From the NCBI RefSeq assembly GCF_021233355.1, contig NZ_CP089507.1, positions 3,411,001 through 3,475,000 of the forward strand: a stretch of 64,000 nucleotides of DNA, in the 5' to 3' direction. Source of the stretch: Luteimonas fraxinea (GTDB lineage Bacteria > Pseudomonadota > Gammaproteobacteria > Xanthomonadales > Xanthomonadaceae). The notes beneath the pieces were generated by a model, which did no database searches, had not been told where the DNA came from, and worked only from the letters and a program-made list of their open reading frames with translations. The translations under genes were made by a program, and so were the position numbers. Shown here piece by piece: positions 8,452-17,185 of this stretch. The first letter of the stretch is position 1; every line of letters begins with the position of its first letter.

Positions 8452-8886
8452 CTAGTAGGGCGTCTTCGCCGCCGTAATGGCCTTCTCATCCAGACGCACC
8501 GTCGCGACGTCGCAGTGGAGCATCGCCAGCTGCCGCTCGCCTTGCTTGACACGGATTTCAGCATCGAGATCGACGTCGCCGCGCCAGAACCGCGTGGCTG
8601 AGACCACGTAGCGTGTGCTGCTGTTGTCGAAGTTCAATTCGATGATGTCCATTGCCGAGCCGCCGTCCGAGTGCCACACGAAGCGCTTGTTCGGGACCCG
8701 GACTGTCATCTCAGGCGCTGCATCCGGGCGGCCGAACGAGTAGCGGATGCTCTCAGGCGCCTGGCACACCTGAACGGTCTTCCCGCTCGTTGTTGTGCAC
8801 GAGAAGACTTCTGTTTCGCCTGTGCTGCAGGCAAGCGCCAGCCCAGGCGACAACGCGATCGCGGCAGCAAACATGTAGATGCGCAT
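8452..8886 (-). CDS. Small exported protein with signal peptide
   Basis: 144 residues. Signal peptide MRIYMFAAAIALSPGLALAC with Ala-x-Ala cleavage just before a cysteine; it lacks a full lipobox (LALAC gives a weak one), so the mature protein may be soluble or a lipoprotein. The mature part has four Cys (CSTGETEVFSCTTTSGKTVQ and VC, LHC) that could form disulfides. It lies 10 bp after the upstream membrane-protein gene on the same strand. No family recognised. Confidence 0.65.
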   Translation of the reverse strand: MRIYMFAAAIALSPGLALACSTGETEVFSCTTTSGKTVQVCQAPESIRYSFGRPDAAPEMTVRVPNKRFVWHSDGGSAMDIIELNFDNSSTRYVVSATRFWRGDVDLDAEIRVKQGERQLAMLHCDVATVRLDEKAITAAKTPY

Positions 8887-8896
8887 GTGGGTCTCC

Positions 8897-9508
8897 TCAG
8901 GTGGCGTGCTTGTAAAGCGGATGACTCGCTTGGTCGAAGCACGGGTCGTTCACTGCGGCGTCGAGATCGTTCTCAAGCGCAGCAACCTTCTGGCGCAGGG
9001 TGGCGTTAGCCGATTCAAGTTCGCGGACCTTCTGCTGCGCTTGGTGCGCCTCCTCCTGCGCTTGGAGCATCTTTCCGCGGGCTTCGGAGCGGCGGCGGTC
9101 AAGCTCTGCAGCGCGGGACTGCTCGTGCGCCTGGGCAAGCGTGTCGAACTTCCTGCCACCGCTCCCCGAGCGGCTCGCGTTTCGTCCAAGGCGAGCCCAC
9201 TTGACCGCCGAGTAGACGGCGAGCCCCAAAGAAAAGAGCGCGCCAACGGGCAGGAGCCAGCCGAGCCGCGCAGCTAGGACACCGCCAGCCATTGTGAGGA
9301 AGCCCGTCAGAAGGAAGCCCGCACCCGCGAAGGCCGCGAGTGTTGGCCAACCGCGTTGCGGGTCTGCTTTGATCGATCGCGCAACCATCGCGACGATGGC
9401 GGCCACTGCACCAAGGGTCAGCATTGCGCCCGGCATGTATTCCCGCAGCGCATAGAGCAGCACGCCAAACCCCAAAACCGAGACAACGACTGCACCCAAA
9501 GTCTTCAT
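8897..9508 (-). CDS. Membrane protein with C-terminal coiled coil
   Basis: 203 residues from ATG at 9508. A longer frame starts at a GTG at 9571 but has no ribosome-binding site, whereas the chosen ATG follows a purine-rich AAGAAGAATGGA. Three or four hydrophobic helices occupy about residues 3-110 (AVVVSVLGFGVLLYAL, TLGAVAAIVAMVA, FAGAGFLLTGFLTMAGGVLA, LLPVGALFSLGLAVYSAV). A long heptad-rich coiled coil follows (~130-190). Divergent from the XRE regulator at 9581. Function unknown; the coiled coil suggests a cytoplasmic partner. Confidence 0.65.
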   Translation of the reverse strand: MKTLGAVVVSVLGFGVLLYALREYMPGAMLTLGAVAAIVAMVARSIKADPQRGWPTLAAFAGAGFLLTGFLTMAGGVLAARLGWLLPVGALFSLGLAVYSAVKWARLGRNASRSGSGGRKFDTLAQAHEQSRAAELDRRRSEARGKMLQAQEEAHQAQQKVRELESANATLRQKVAALENDLDAAVNDPCFDQASHPLYKHAT

Positions 9509-9580
9509 TCCATTCTTCTTCTTCCGTGGACGGTTGCATCTCTTCGTTGAACGAAGTATCACGTATTCCACGTTGAAGGC

Positions 9581-9997
9581 ATGCTGAACGGCTCCCAGAA
9601 CCGTTTTGCCATGTCCAAGTTGCCCATCAACGCCGTTTTGGCTGCCCGTATCCGGGCGGCGCGGAATGCGCTGGGCATCTCTCAGTCAGAAGTTGGCAGG
9701 CGGATGGGATGGGCACCTGAGGTGGCGTCGAGCAAGATCAATCGCTACGAGAACGAGCGGCACTTGCCGAACTTTGAGACCGCTCAGGAGCTTGCTGAGG
9801 TCCTGGGGGTGCCACTCGCTGCACTCTGCACGGGGGACGATCGAGTCGCCGAGGTGAACGGCCATCTCGAAAAAATGAGCGCGGCAAAGCTCGATGCCGT
9901 GCTCCGGCTATGCCGTGAGATCTCCGGGCCTCAGCAGTATTCAGAGATCCAGAGGCGCCTAGGCGTAGTGGATGCCAAGGACAAGCAAGACGAGTAG
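9581..9997 (+). CDS. XRE-family transcriptional regulator
   Basis: 138 residues, or 128 if the ATG at 9611 (MSKLPINAVL) is used. A Cro/CI-type helix-turn-helix spans about 20-80: RIRAARNALGISQSEVGRRM, then NRYENERHLPNFETAQELAE and VLGVPLAALCTG. The C-terminal ~50 residues are helical and end in an acidic tail. Divergent from the membrane protein at 8897-9508 across 72 bp, which makes this interval its likely operator. Whether it also controls the genes to the right is unknown. Confidence 0.8.
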   Translation: MLNGSQNRFAMSKLPINAVLAARIRAARNALGISQSEVGRRMGWAPEVASSKINRYENERHLPNFETAQELAEVLGVPLAALCTGDDRVAEVNGHLEKMSAAKLDAVLRLCREISGPQQYSEIQRRLGVVDAKDKQDE

Positions 9998-10027
9998 ACG
10001 CTTGGCTATGCGCAGCGCGAACTTTTG

Positions 10028-10861
10028 ATGGGAGTAGTCGTCCTGAAACCGCAGTTCCGCAACCGCGCTCACAAAGCGCTTGCACGCGCCCGCGATCAAA
10101 TGGCGTCAGGCAACCTGCGCTACGCGGCGCTTGAACTCAGGATGGCGATCGAGGCGCTCACCTACGACCGGGCGCTTGCGTATGAGAGGGAGCTACCGGC
10201 CGAGGCGAGGACCAAGTGGCAACCTAGACAGGTGATGGATGCTCTGCTGGAGATCGATCCTCATGCGGGAACGAGCTATCGAGTGAGCATAGGCAAGGAG
10301 CCGGCGCTAGGTGTCGCACCTGAGAACATGACGGATCTTGGCGAAGACGTCGTGTTTGGCCTAAGTGAGATCAAGCGGCACTATCACGCACTCGGATCTT
10401 ATCTCCACATGCCGAGCATGCAGCAGGCGAGTGAGGCGGCGGTTGTCGACGAGACGCGCATGCGCGAACGCATTGAAGCGACCGCAGAAGCCGTGTCCAA
10501 ATCACTCGCGTCTAAAATTTGGAACTTCACGATAAGTCCGACCTACACGTTCAATTGCCTTCGCTGCGGACATCCCGTGCACAAGCGCGTTGCGGATCAG
10601 GTTGATCAAATCGTCGCCCACTGCCCTGAATGCAAGGCGCCGCATGTCAACACGCTTCAAGAAGACGGCGAAGTGATCTGGCGCGCGCGGTGGGAAGAAT
10701 TTCCATGCCCTACCGAGAATTGCGGAGGCAAGCACTGCAAGTTCCCTGACGAGCTAGTGCCTGGCTTATCTTGGACATGTTCCGATTGCGACAGGAGCTA
10801 CTACTTGGTTCTGGGCACGCTCCCTTACACGGCGCCGCCCACTGCTGAATCAGCGACATGA
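10028..10861 (+). CDS. Unknown protein with two C-terminal zinc-ribbon motifs
   Basis: 277 residues from ATG at 10028 (a TTG one codon upstream is also possible). The N-terminal ~165 residues are helical, with RYAALELRMAIEALTYDRAL resembling helical regions of ApeA/HEPN-like proteins, though I cannot confirm it. Then a FNCLRCGHPVHKR ... CPECK ribbon at ~178-205 and a CPTENCGGKHCKFP ... CSDCDRSY ribbon at ~230-262 give two CxxC/CxxC pairs. Possibly an RNA or DNA-binding sensor. Spacing to the XRE gene is 30 bp, same strand, so the two are probably co-transcribed. Confidence 0.6.
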   Translation: MGVVVLKPQFRNRAHKALARARDQMASGNLRYAALELRMAIEALTYDRALAYERELPAEARTKWQPRQVMDALLEIDPHAGTSYRVSIGKEPALGVAPENMTDLGEDVVFGLSEIKRHYHALGSYLHMPSMQQASEAAVVDETRMRERIEATAEAVSKSLASKIWNFTISPTYTFNCLRCGHPVHKRVADQVDQIVAHCPECKAPHVNTLQEDGEVIWRARWEEFPCPTENCGGKHCKFPDELVPGLSWTCSDCDRSYYLVLGTLPYTAPPTAESAT

Positions 10862-10881
10862 TCTTTGCCGTGCATGCGCGT

Positions 10882-10899
10882 GGTCAGAATTTTCTGACC
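10882..10899. terminator. 18-bp palindrome after the zinc-ribbon gene
   Basis: GGTCAGAA-TT-TTCTGACC is a perfect 8-bp inverted repeat 21 bp past the stop codon. No T-run follows, so it may be a weak terminator or a protein-binding site. Confidence 0.4.
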
Positions 10900-11133
10900 G
10901 GATGTCTAGCAAGCGCCTGATTCGGCCATCCCACACCCTGCCGTATGTTTGTGCCGCTGCGGACCTCGCGCAGGAAAAATGCATACCTTGGGAGCAGTGA
11001 TGAGCGTCAGGATGGCCGCTTCGCGCGCTGGCAGATTCCTGATTGCCTTCTTCACCGGCGCCGTCGCACTGCGTTCGGCGCGGTTGACTCCGAGAGAAGA
11101 GACAGGCGATCGAGACGGAGCGGCCGTTAGCGC

Positions 11134-11550
11134 TCAGCCCGCCTTGAACACCGAGCGTTGACCAATTGCTTTGGAATTTGCGGTCGGTTTCGCAAGGCAA
11201 GGAAGCAAGAAGTCTGAGGCGCTCAGGCCGCGCTTGACTTCGTCCCTGAGCCATCTCGGCTGGCTGCCGCGCCCCGTCCAAGTGTTTCGCTTGTTATCCG
11301 GATCCCTATATTTCACTGCTACCTTGCCGGCCTTGCGTCTGCGAGGCTTTCGGGCTGATGGCTCGGAAGCTTCGTCTCCGAAAAGCGCCTGGATGGTATA
11401 GCCATGCTCGGCTGCGATCGCGGTGAGCTCTTGTCGGACGATGACGATCGGGCGACGGCGACAGCGACAGAGGGCAGTTTTGTGCTTTCGGGCAGCAGTG
11501 ATGAGCGCGCCAAGTTCGGGCACATCGAAGGAAGTGAGGTCAAATTTCAT
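11134..11550 (-). CDS. H-NS family nucleoid-associated protein (copy 1)
   Basis: 138 residues. The C-terminus has the H-NS DNA-binding core VAVKYRDPDNKRNTWTGRGS followed by QPRWLRDEV; the N-terminal ~50 residues are the helical oligomerisation part (MKFDLTSFDVPELGALITAA). H-NS proteins bind AT-rich DNA and silence horizontally acquired genes; island-borne copies often modulate the resident one. It shares domain order and many residues with the second copy at 29523-29936. A basic insert (SARKPRRRKAGK) sits between the two domains. Confidence 0.88.
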   Translation of the reverse strand: MKFDLTSFDVPELGALITAARKHKTALCRCRRRPIVIVRQELTAIAAEHGYTIQALFGDEASEPSARKPRRRKAGKVAVKYRDPDNKRNTWTGRGSQPRWLRDEVKRGLSASDFLLPCLAKPTANSKAIGQRSVFKAG

Positions 11551-11745
11551 GTGCCGAGCGTCGTGTGAGGCACATTGACTGCCAAGCGATAAATGGCCTT
11601 CTCTCGAGATAGGCTGATCCGAACGGGAAGCTAGCTACTCGTGCGCCATCGCGAAGCAGAAATCCCATGCGAGAAAGTTAGCCTTGGTCGGCTTGACTCA
11701 AGAACATTTGGCATTAAAAAGGATTTTTAGAATCGGACTTATTAG
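11551..11745. other. Upstream region of H-NS copy 1
   Basis: AT-rich compared with its surroundings, as expected for the promoter of the H-NS gene read to the left. No consensus promoter stands out. Confidence 0.3.
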
Positions 11746-11874
11746 ATGAATGCTGCGCAGATAGCCTATTGGATACTTTCCGGCGTAATGCTCGTATATC
11801 TGACGACGGATGTTCTACGCAATCGATCTGGCGATAAAAAATCCGATCTTAGACAGGACGAAGACGCTGAGTAA
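11746..11874 (+). CDS. Possible 42-aa single-pass membrane peptide
   Basis: ATG to TAA; begins MNAAQIAYWILSGVMLVYLT, one hydrophobic helix, then a charged tail (RNRSGDKKSDLRQDEDAE). Composition is protein-like, but there is no clear ribosome-binding site and the 3' 60 bp overlap the end of the opposite-strand gene 11815-12111. Confidence 0.4.
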   Translation: MNAAQIAYWILSGVMLVYLTTDVLRNRSGDKKSDLRQDEDAE

Positions 11875-12111
11875 AATCGTGAAGATGATTGTCCATAGCA
11901 CAACGAGGCGATGCGTCGGGGTGCGGCTTGGCGAGTTCCAGCGGTTGTAGGCCGTGTCGCCCGCAAACGCAGTTGCGATTCCGAAAGCTAGCCACAGCGC
12001 AAATGCTGCCGGCAGAGGAACAAGGCCATTCGTAGTGTTTGGCCCCATGAAAAAAATGTCGCCCGCGAACATGCTTGCGATGCCGGTGGTGACTAAAGGT
12101 TTACTGCTCAT
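11815..12111 (-). CDS. Small membrane protein, 98 aa
   Basis: Two hydrophobic helices (LPAAFALWLAFGIATAFAG at about 33-51 and VLWTIIFTILLSVFVLSKIGFF at about 70-92) joined by a polar loop. A third, weaker hydrophobic stretch lies at the N-terminus. No family recognised. The composition is that of a real membrane protein; it may be a small immunity or transport accessory but context does not tell. Confidence 0.5.
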   Translation of the reverse strand: MSSKPLVTTGIASMFAGDIFFMGPNTTNGLVPLPAAFALWLAFGIATAFAGDTAYNRWNSPSRTPTHRLVVLWTIIFTILLSVFVLSKIGFFIARSIA

Positions 12112-12465
12112 GTGGCGCTTCCAAGTTGATCCCGGCCTTTAAAATACTGCCGTTAATCCAATTCCAGACGTATTGTTCGAGCCAAGCTTGATGGGTTCAT
12201 GCCCGAAGCTGGCTTAGAAGAACACGGTCGTTCCCATCCTGCCTGGTTGTTAGATCCTCGCTCACCGCCTCGGCGCTAGCACTGCACTCAATCCACCGAG
12301 CTGACTTAAACCCGGATATCGAGATCGTAGTTGGAAGACCCGCCCCGTCGAAATTCCTTCGCCGCAGAATATCTCTAGTCGTGAAGTCGATGCGAGCCGC
12401 GAGCTAGCAGCGCCGCTGTCATCGTCGCTGGGCGCATGCGCGTGCGAACGCTAGCGACCGGCCCT
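12112..12465. other. 354-bp gap, no gene seen
   Basis: Stops are frequent in all frames and no hairpin or repeat is obvious. It separates the small-gene block from the adaptor/ABC exporter operon and may be a recombination boundary. Confidence 0.4.
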
Positions 12466-13794
12466 TTAAGCCGCTCGCAATGCGGTCGTAACAGGGAGCT
12501 GCGCCGCGCGCACTGCTGGGAAAAGGCCGCCCACGAAGCCGATCGCCAGCGCCCACTTCAGGCCGCTCCACAGCAGCGTAGGGGTCACCAAGAAATCGAA
12601 GGTCATCTGCCCCACGCCGCCTGCAATGGTCGATGCACCGTAGCCATCGAACACCAACCAAGCGACGAAGCCGCCGAGCACCCCGCCCAGCAGGGCGAGC
12701 AGCATCGTCTCCAGCATCACCGCCACAACCACCGGCAGACCACTGAAACCGATCGCGCGGAGCGTTGCGATTTCGCGCGCACGTGCGGCGACGGTCGCAA
12801 ACATCGTGTTAAGCGCGCCGAACACCGCGCCGACCGCCATGATTGTGCCCACCACGCTGCCGATGATGCGTAGCACCTTGCTCATGCCCTCCGACTGCTT
12901 GGCGAAGTACTCCAGCGTCGTGCTGACCTCGACCTGCGTGCGTGGGTCGGCGTCCAGCGTCGCCTTAAAGGCCTTGAACGCGCCGGGGCTCGTCAGCCGC
13001 GCGGTGATTGACGCGCGGCTCGAACCGCGCCGATAGGTCATCGACACGACTTCGGCATCGGCCCAGATCTCCGAATCGGTCGCATCGTTGGATTCGAACG
13101 CGCCGACGACCTCCCAGGTATCGCTGCCCAGACGCACGGTGCCGCCCGGCTCGAGACCGGCGAACTGGCGACGCGCGCCCTTGCCGACGATCAGTTCGCG
13201 ACGCCCGGTCTCAAACATGCGGCCTTCGACGATGCGAAGCTCCGGTCGTACTTGGAATGCCATCTCGCCGACACCGCGAAACTGCACGCTGCCGTCTTCA
13301 TCGGGCGCACCGCCCCGCAGCGGGAGGTTCGCGGCGACCAAGAGTTCTGGCGAGGCGAGCGGACGCCCCTCGGCGTCGCGCGCGATCTCAGGCGCTTGTA
13401 CGACGGTGTTGATCAGCGAGCGGTCAAGTGTCGACATCACTTCGGCTGCAGAGCCGCCGCGCAGCACAATGGCCGTTGACGGGCTGCCAGTGCTGCCGAC
13501 GGTGTGGCGATAGCCCTCGGCCATCGACAGCAACGCGACCAGCACCGCGACCACGCCGGCGATACCGATCACGATCACCGACGAGGCGCCCAGACGCTGA
13601 CCCAGCGTGCTGATGCCGACGTGGCTGACCGAGGCGGCCTGGCGACCGCCGTGGCTTAGCAGCATCCACAGCCCGGCGACCACCGCGAGTGCGAGCAGCA
13701 CATACCAAGGCGCGAGTATCCAGACGATCAGCGCGACGGTCAGCGCGAAGACGAGGCCGGCGTTCTGCAGTACAGATTTCAGGAAAGGATGCAT
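12466..13794 (-). CDS. ABC transporter permease, FtsX/MacB type (second permease)
   Basis: 442 residues. Two N-terminal helices (~8-45), then a helix at ~70-92, a periplasmic MacB-like core of ~190 residues, and three C-terminal FtsX helices (GSVVGTIMAVGAVFGALNTM, then VVAVMLETMLLALLGGVLGG and the last near 415-435). A conserved ARAREIATLRAIGFS loop contacts the ATPase. Last gene of a four-gene operon: adaptor, ATPase, permease, permease. Such split MacB-like exporters move peptides, antibiotics or lipids out of the inner membrane. Confidence 0.88.
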   Translation of the reverse strand: MHPFLKSVLQNAGLVFALTVALIVWILAPWYVLLALAVVAGLWMLLSHGGRQAASVSHVGISTLGQRLGASSVIVIGIAGVVAVLVALLSMAEGYRHTVGSTGSPSTAIVLRGGSAAEVMSTLDRSLINTVVQAPEIARDAEGRPLASPELLVAANLPLRGGAPDEDGSVQFRGVGEMAFQVRPELRIVEGRMFETGRRELIVGKGARRQFAGLEPGGTVRLGSDTWEVVGAFESNDATDSEIWADAEVVSMTYRRGSSRASITARLTSPGAFKAFKATLDADPRTQVEVSTTLEYFAKQSEGMSKVLRIIGSVVGTIMAVGAVFGALNTMFATVAARAREIATLRAIGFSGLPVVVAVMLETMLLALLGGVLGGFVAWLVFDGYGASTIAGGVGQMTFDFLVTPTLLWSGLKWALAIGFVGGLFPAVRAAQLPVTTALRAA

Positions 13795-13804
13795 GGCGGT
13801 CTCC

Positions 13805-14971
13805 TCAGCGGCCTGCGAGGGCGTCGACGATGTTTAGGCGCATTGCGCGCAAGGCCGGCAACGCGCCGACGACTAGGCCAATGGCAAGCATCAAACCGAA
13901 CCCGAGCAGCCAGCTTTGCCACTCAATGCCAGGAAGCCTAATAATGTCGCCTGCAGCCAAGTTGACTGCTGCGCTCACTAAGGCCGAAAGTCCTAGGCCA
14001 ATCACGCCTCCGAACAAGACCAAGAACACGGACTCTGCTAGCACCAGAGCGAGGACGCTAGCGCTGGAGAAGCCAATTGTTTTCAACACAGCTAGTTCAC
14101 CAGTGCGCTCACGCACTGCTTGCGCCATCGTGTTACCGGTTAACAGCAGCAGAGTGAAGAAGACCGCTCCCATGATTGCACCGACGATCATTCCGATATC
14201 GGCCATCTGTTTAAGCTGCGACGCCATCGCAGCGCCCTCAGTCATCGTACGGGTCTCATGGGGAGAGTTTGCGGACAGCGCATCGATTGCTTTGGCCGCT
14301 CGATCGGCGCGACGCACGTCCGAGACGCGGCTGATGTACCAACCCACGGTGTTGTCCACGTTCGGTGTGGACTCCGCGAAATAGCTCCAGTGCATCAACA
14401 GCAGCTGATCATTAAAACCTCCAGCTTTGCCGCCTCGATTGCGTATGACGCCCGCAATCTCGAATGACCAGTCCATGGATCCGTCGCTATTGGGGTAGAT
14501 AGGAGACTGCAGCGGGATGCGGTCGCCGACCTTCCAGTCGAAGCGCTGCATCAGCTTCTCCCCGACCAGCACCCCGGTGCGCGTGCGCGCGAAGGCATCG
14601 CGCTCGGCTTTGTCGACAACGATCTCGGGGTAGAGATTAAGATAGTTCGGCGCGACCGCGAAGGTGAACAGTTGGTTGCGCGGCCCTTGATACGTGCCGC
14701 CAAACCAGTTGGCGTAGGTCACCGCTTCGATGTTGTCGACCAGCTCGATGCGCTTGCTCAGCGCTTGCGGCAGCATCTCCATCATCGATAATCGGGAGGA
14801 CGTCTGCAGGCGCTGAGCCCCGTCTGAGTTTTGGCCGAGTTGGACGAACGCAACTCGAATTCCATCTAACAGGCCAAACAGCAAGAAGGCGGCAATGATC
14901 GATGCGACTGTAAGCAGCGTCCTTGTCTTGCGACGGATGAGTGCTGACCAGATTAGATGTAGATACTTCAT
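13805..14971 (-). CDS. ABC transporter permease, FtsX/MacB type (first permease)
   Basis: 388 residues from ATG at 14971, which has GCAGGGA 8 nt upstream; a longer frame from 15022 lacks a site. N-terminal helix in TLLTVASIIAAFLLFGLLDG, MacB-like periplasmic core, and three C-terminal helices around IGMIVGAIMGAVFFTLLLLT. The coupling loop is RERTGELAVLKTIGFS. It ends 10 bp before the second permease. The DNA is a mosaic: about 13905-14510 and 14780-14970 use lower-GC codons, while the middle 14510-14780 is as GC-rich as the neighbouring genes. Confidence 0.88.
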   Translation of the reverse strand: MKYLHLIWSALIRRKTRTLLTVASIIAAFLLFGLLDGIRVAFVQLGQNSDGAQRLQTSSRLSMMEMLPQALSKRIELVDNIEAVTYANWFGGTYQGPRNQLFTFAVAPNYLNLYPEIVVDKAERDAFARTRTGVLVGEKLMQRFDWKVGDRIPLQSPIYPNSDGSMDWSFEIAGVIRNRGGKAGGFNDQLLLMHWSYFAESTPNVDNTVGWYISRVSDVRRADRAAKAIDALSANSPHETRTMTEGAAMASQLKQMADIGMIVGAIMGAVFFTLLLLTGNTMAQAVRERTGELAVLKTIGFSSASVLALVLAESVFLVLFGGVIGLGLSALVSAAVNLAAGDIIRLPGIEWQSWLLGFGLMLAIGLVVGALPALRAMRLNIVDALAGR

Positions 14972-15077
14972 GCGTTGTCCCTGCGAGTACCGGCTTCCAG
15001 AGAGGCTAAGCGGAGCCTTCAAAGTGGTTGGAAGGCGCGCCGAGTGAATATCTCGAGCAACCTCTAGACCGGCAGCG

Positions 15078-15773
15078 CTACGCTGCTTGCGCGTGCTCGC
15101 CGACCAGCGTGCCCTTATCCAGATGCAGCGTGTGACTTGCGTATTCGGCGGCCTTTGGGTCGTGCGTAACCATCACGATGGTCTTGCCGTGTTCGCGGTT
15201 GAGCGTCTGCAGCAGCCCCAGGATGTCCTCGGCCGACTGCCGGTCCAGATCGCCGGTCGGTTCATCGCAGATCAGCAATGTTGGGTCAGACACGATCGCC
15301 CGGGCGATCGCGACGCGCTGCTGCTGGCCGCCCGAGAGTTCGTTTGGCTTGTGCTTCGTGCGGTCTGCAAGCCCGACCAACGTCAGGGCGATCTCGGCGT
15401 TGCGCTTGCGCTGCGCACCTGAGAGCCTGGTCAGCAGCAGTGGCAGTTCGACGTTCTTCTGCGCCGTCAGTGCCGGCATCAGGTTGTAGAACTGGAAAAC
15501 GTAACCGACGTTGCGGCTGCGCCAGCCTGAGAGCTGCCCGGCGCCCATGTTGTCGATGCGCTCGCCGCTGACGGAGATCTCGCCGCCGCTGGGCGTGTCG
15601 AGCCCGCCGATCAGGTTGAGCAGCGTGGTCTTGCCCGAGCCCGACGGGCCCATCAACGCAACGAAATCGCCCTCGGCGATATCGAGGTTTACCCCGTGCA
15701 GCACCTCGACCTTCTCCGGTCCGCGCTGGTAGGTCTTGGTGAGGTTGCGGATCGACACCAATGCCATCGTCAT
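15078..15773 (-). CDS. ABC transporter ATP-binding protein, LolD/MacB type
   Basis: 231 residues. Walker [10 protein letters not shown] at about 42-50, Q-loop in [15 protein letters not shown], signature [16 protein letters not shown] at ~143-158, Walker [13 protein letters not shown], and the switch His in MVTHDP. All catalytic elements are present. It energises the two FtsX-type permeases encoded next. A start two codons in ([10 protein letters not shown]) is equally possible. Confidence 0.92.
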   Translation of the reverse strand: MTMALVSIRNLTKTYQRGPEKVEVLHGVNLDIAEGDFVALMGPSGSGKTTLLNLIGGLDTPSGGEISVSGERIDNMGAGQLSGWRSRNVGYVFQFYNLMPALTAQKNVELPLLLTRLSGAQRKRNAEIALTLVGLADRTKHKPNELSGGQQQRVAIARAIVSDPTLLICDEPTGDLDRQSAEDILGLLQTLNREHGKTIVMVTHDPKAAEYASHTLHLDKGTLVGEHAQAA

Positions 15774-15829
15774 TCCCCTATCTATGTTGCAGAAGCACAG
15801 CGATTGCGCGGGCGGGTGCCCGCGGTCCC

Positions 15830-17056
15830 TTATTTCTTGATATGCACGCGGCTGCCGTCAGCGAGCGCGTCGGGCGCATTCGCCACCAGCTCTTCGTCTG
15901 GCGCGACGCCCGTGGTGATCTCGACATTGCCGCCAACGCGTTCGCCTACTTCGACAGAACGCTGACGCACCACGTCGCCATCGACGACAAACACCACCTG
16001 CGCGCCGTCACGCTCGGACAGCGCCGTCGCGGGCACGCGCAGCAGGCGCGATGTATCGGCGTCCTGCGCAGGGGGTGCGTGCTCAAGGAAGCTCACCGTC
16101 GCGCCCATGTCTGGCACGATACGGCCGTCCTTGGAATCGAGTGCGATGCGCACCTTGACCGTCGCTTTGCCACGGTCGGCGGCGGGCACAATTGCGATCA
16201 CGCTGCCCGGAATCTTCCAGTCCTGATAGGCGTTGAGCGTGGTCTCGACCGGCATGCCTGGCTTAACCCGACCGATGTAAGACTCGCCCACGTCGACCTC
16301 GACTTCCAGCGAATCCATATCGACCAGGGTGCCGATGCCGGTGCGGGTGAAGCCACCACCGGCTGACAGCGGCGACACGATCTCTCCCGGCTGGGCGGCT
16401 TTCGCCACCACAACGCCGGAAAACGGCGCGCGCACGAGCGTGTCGTCGACACCGATGCCGGAAATGCGCAACTGTTCCGTGGCGACGGTCGCGTTGCGAC
16501 GCGCGGTGGTGAGCTGCGCATACAGTGCGTCGCGCTGGGCGACCGCCTGCTCGTATTGCGCTTTCGACACCAGCTGCTGACCGACCAGCGCCTGCATCCG
16601 TCCGGCATTCGCGGCCGCTTCGGTCAGCTGCGCCTGCACGCCGGCCACTTGGCTGCGCGCGGCTTCGAGCTGCGCGGCCGAGAGGTCGCGGCGCGCATCG
16701 GCGTCGATCGGGTCCAGTGTCGCGAGGATCTCGCCTTCCTCGACACGCTGGCCCTCCTCGATCCGCACCTCGCGCACGCGCCCGGTGATCTTGGCCGAGA
16801 CCGTCGCCATGCGCCGCGCGACGACGTAGCCGCTGGCATCGAGCACCGATCCCCCGGCAACGCCCGCGGCGCTCGGTGCGACGACCACCGTGGTCTCGAC
16901 CTCAACGGAGCGCTCGCCCAGCACCGAGAAGCGGATCACCAGCAGTACCGGCAGCAACGCGGCGATGGCCAAGCCGATCCACAGCCCGCGACGCGGCGGC
17001 CGGGGTGGCGCGCTGCGGTCGATGCGGAGTTCTCTCAGCAAATCCACCTGCCTCAC
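15830..17056 (-). CDS. Periplasmic adaptor protein (HlyD/AcrA family)
   Basis: 408 residues. One N-terminal inner-membrane helix (GLWIGLAIAALLPVLLVIRF, ~24-43), then a biotinyl-lipoyl half motif (VREVRIEEGQRVEEGEILAT), a helical hairpin (~125-195), the second lipoyl half (VRAPFSGVVVAKAAQPGEIV) and a beta-barrel domain. It would bridge the ABC exporter to an outer-membrane channel such as TolC, which is not encoded here. First gene of the operon; the upstream 130 bp to the next gene hold its promoter. Confidence 0.9.
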   Translation of the reverse strand: MRQVDLLRELRIDRSAPPRPPRRGLWIGLAIAALLPVLLVIRFSVLGERSVEVETTVVVAPSAAGVAGGSVLDASGYVVARRMATVSAKITGRVREVRIEEGQRVEEGEILATLDPIDADARRDLSAAQLEAARSQVAGVQAQLTEAAANAGRMQALVGQQLVSKAQYEQAVAQRDALYAQLTTARRNATVATEQLRISGIGVDDTLVRAPFSGVVVAKAAQPGEIVSPLSAGGGFTRTGIGTLVDMDSLEVEVDVGESYIGRVKPGMPVETTLNAYQDWKIPGSVIAIVPAADRGKATVKVRIALDSKDGRIVPDMGATVSFLEHAPPAQDADTSRLLRVPATALSERDGAQVVFVVDGDVVRQRSVEVGERVGGNVEITTGVAPDEELVANAPDALADGSRVHIKK

Positions 17057-17185
17057 AAACCTGCCTCAAGCCAAACCCAAAGAGCCGATCGGCTCGCGCG
17101 TACAACAAAAATAGCGTGCAGAAGCATCGTCAATCCATGAAGAAGAAACCAAGAGCACTAGAGCTATACAACAAATGCTTGCACG

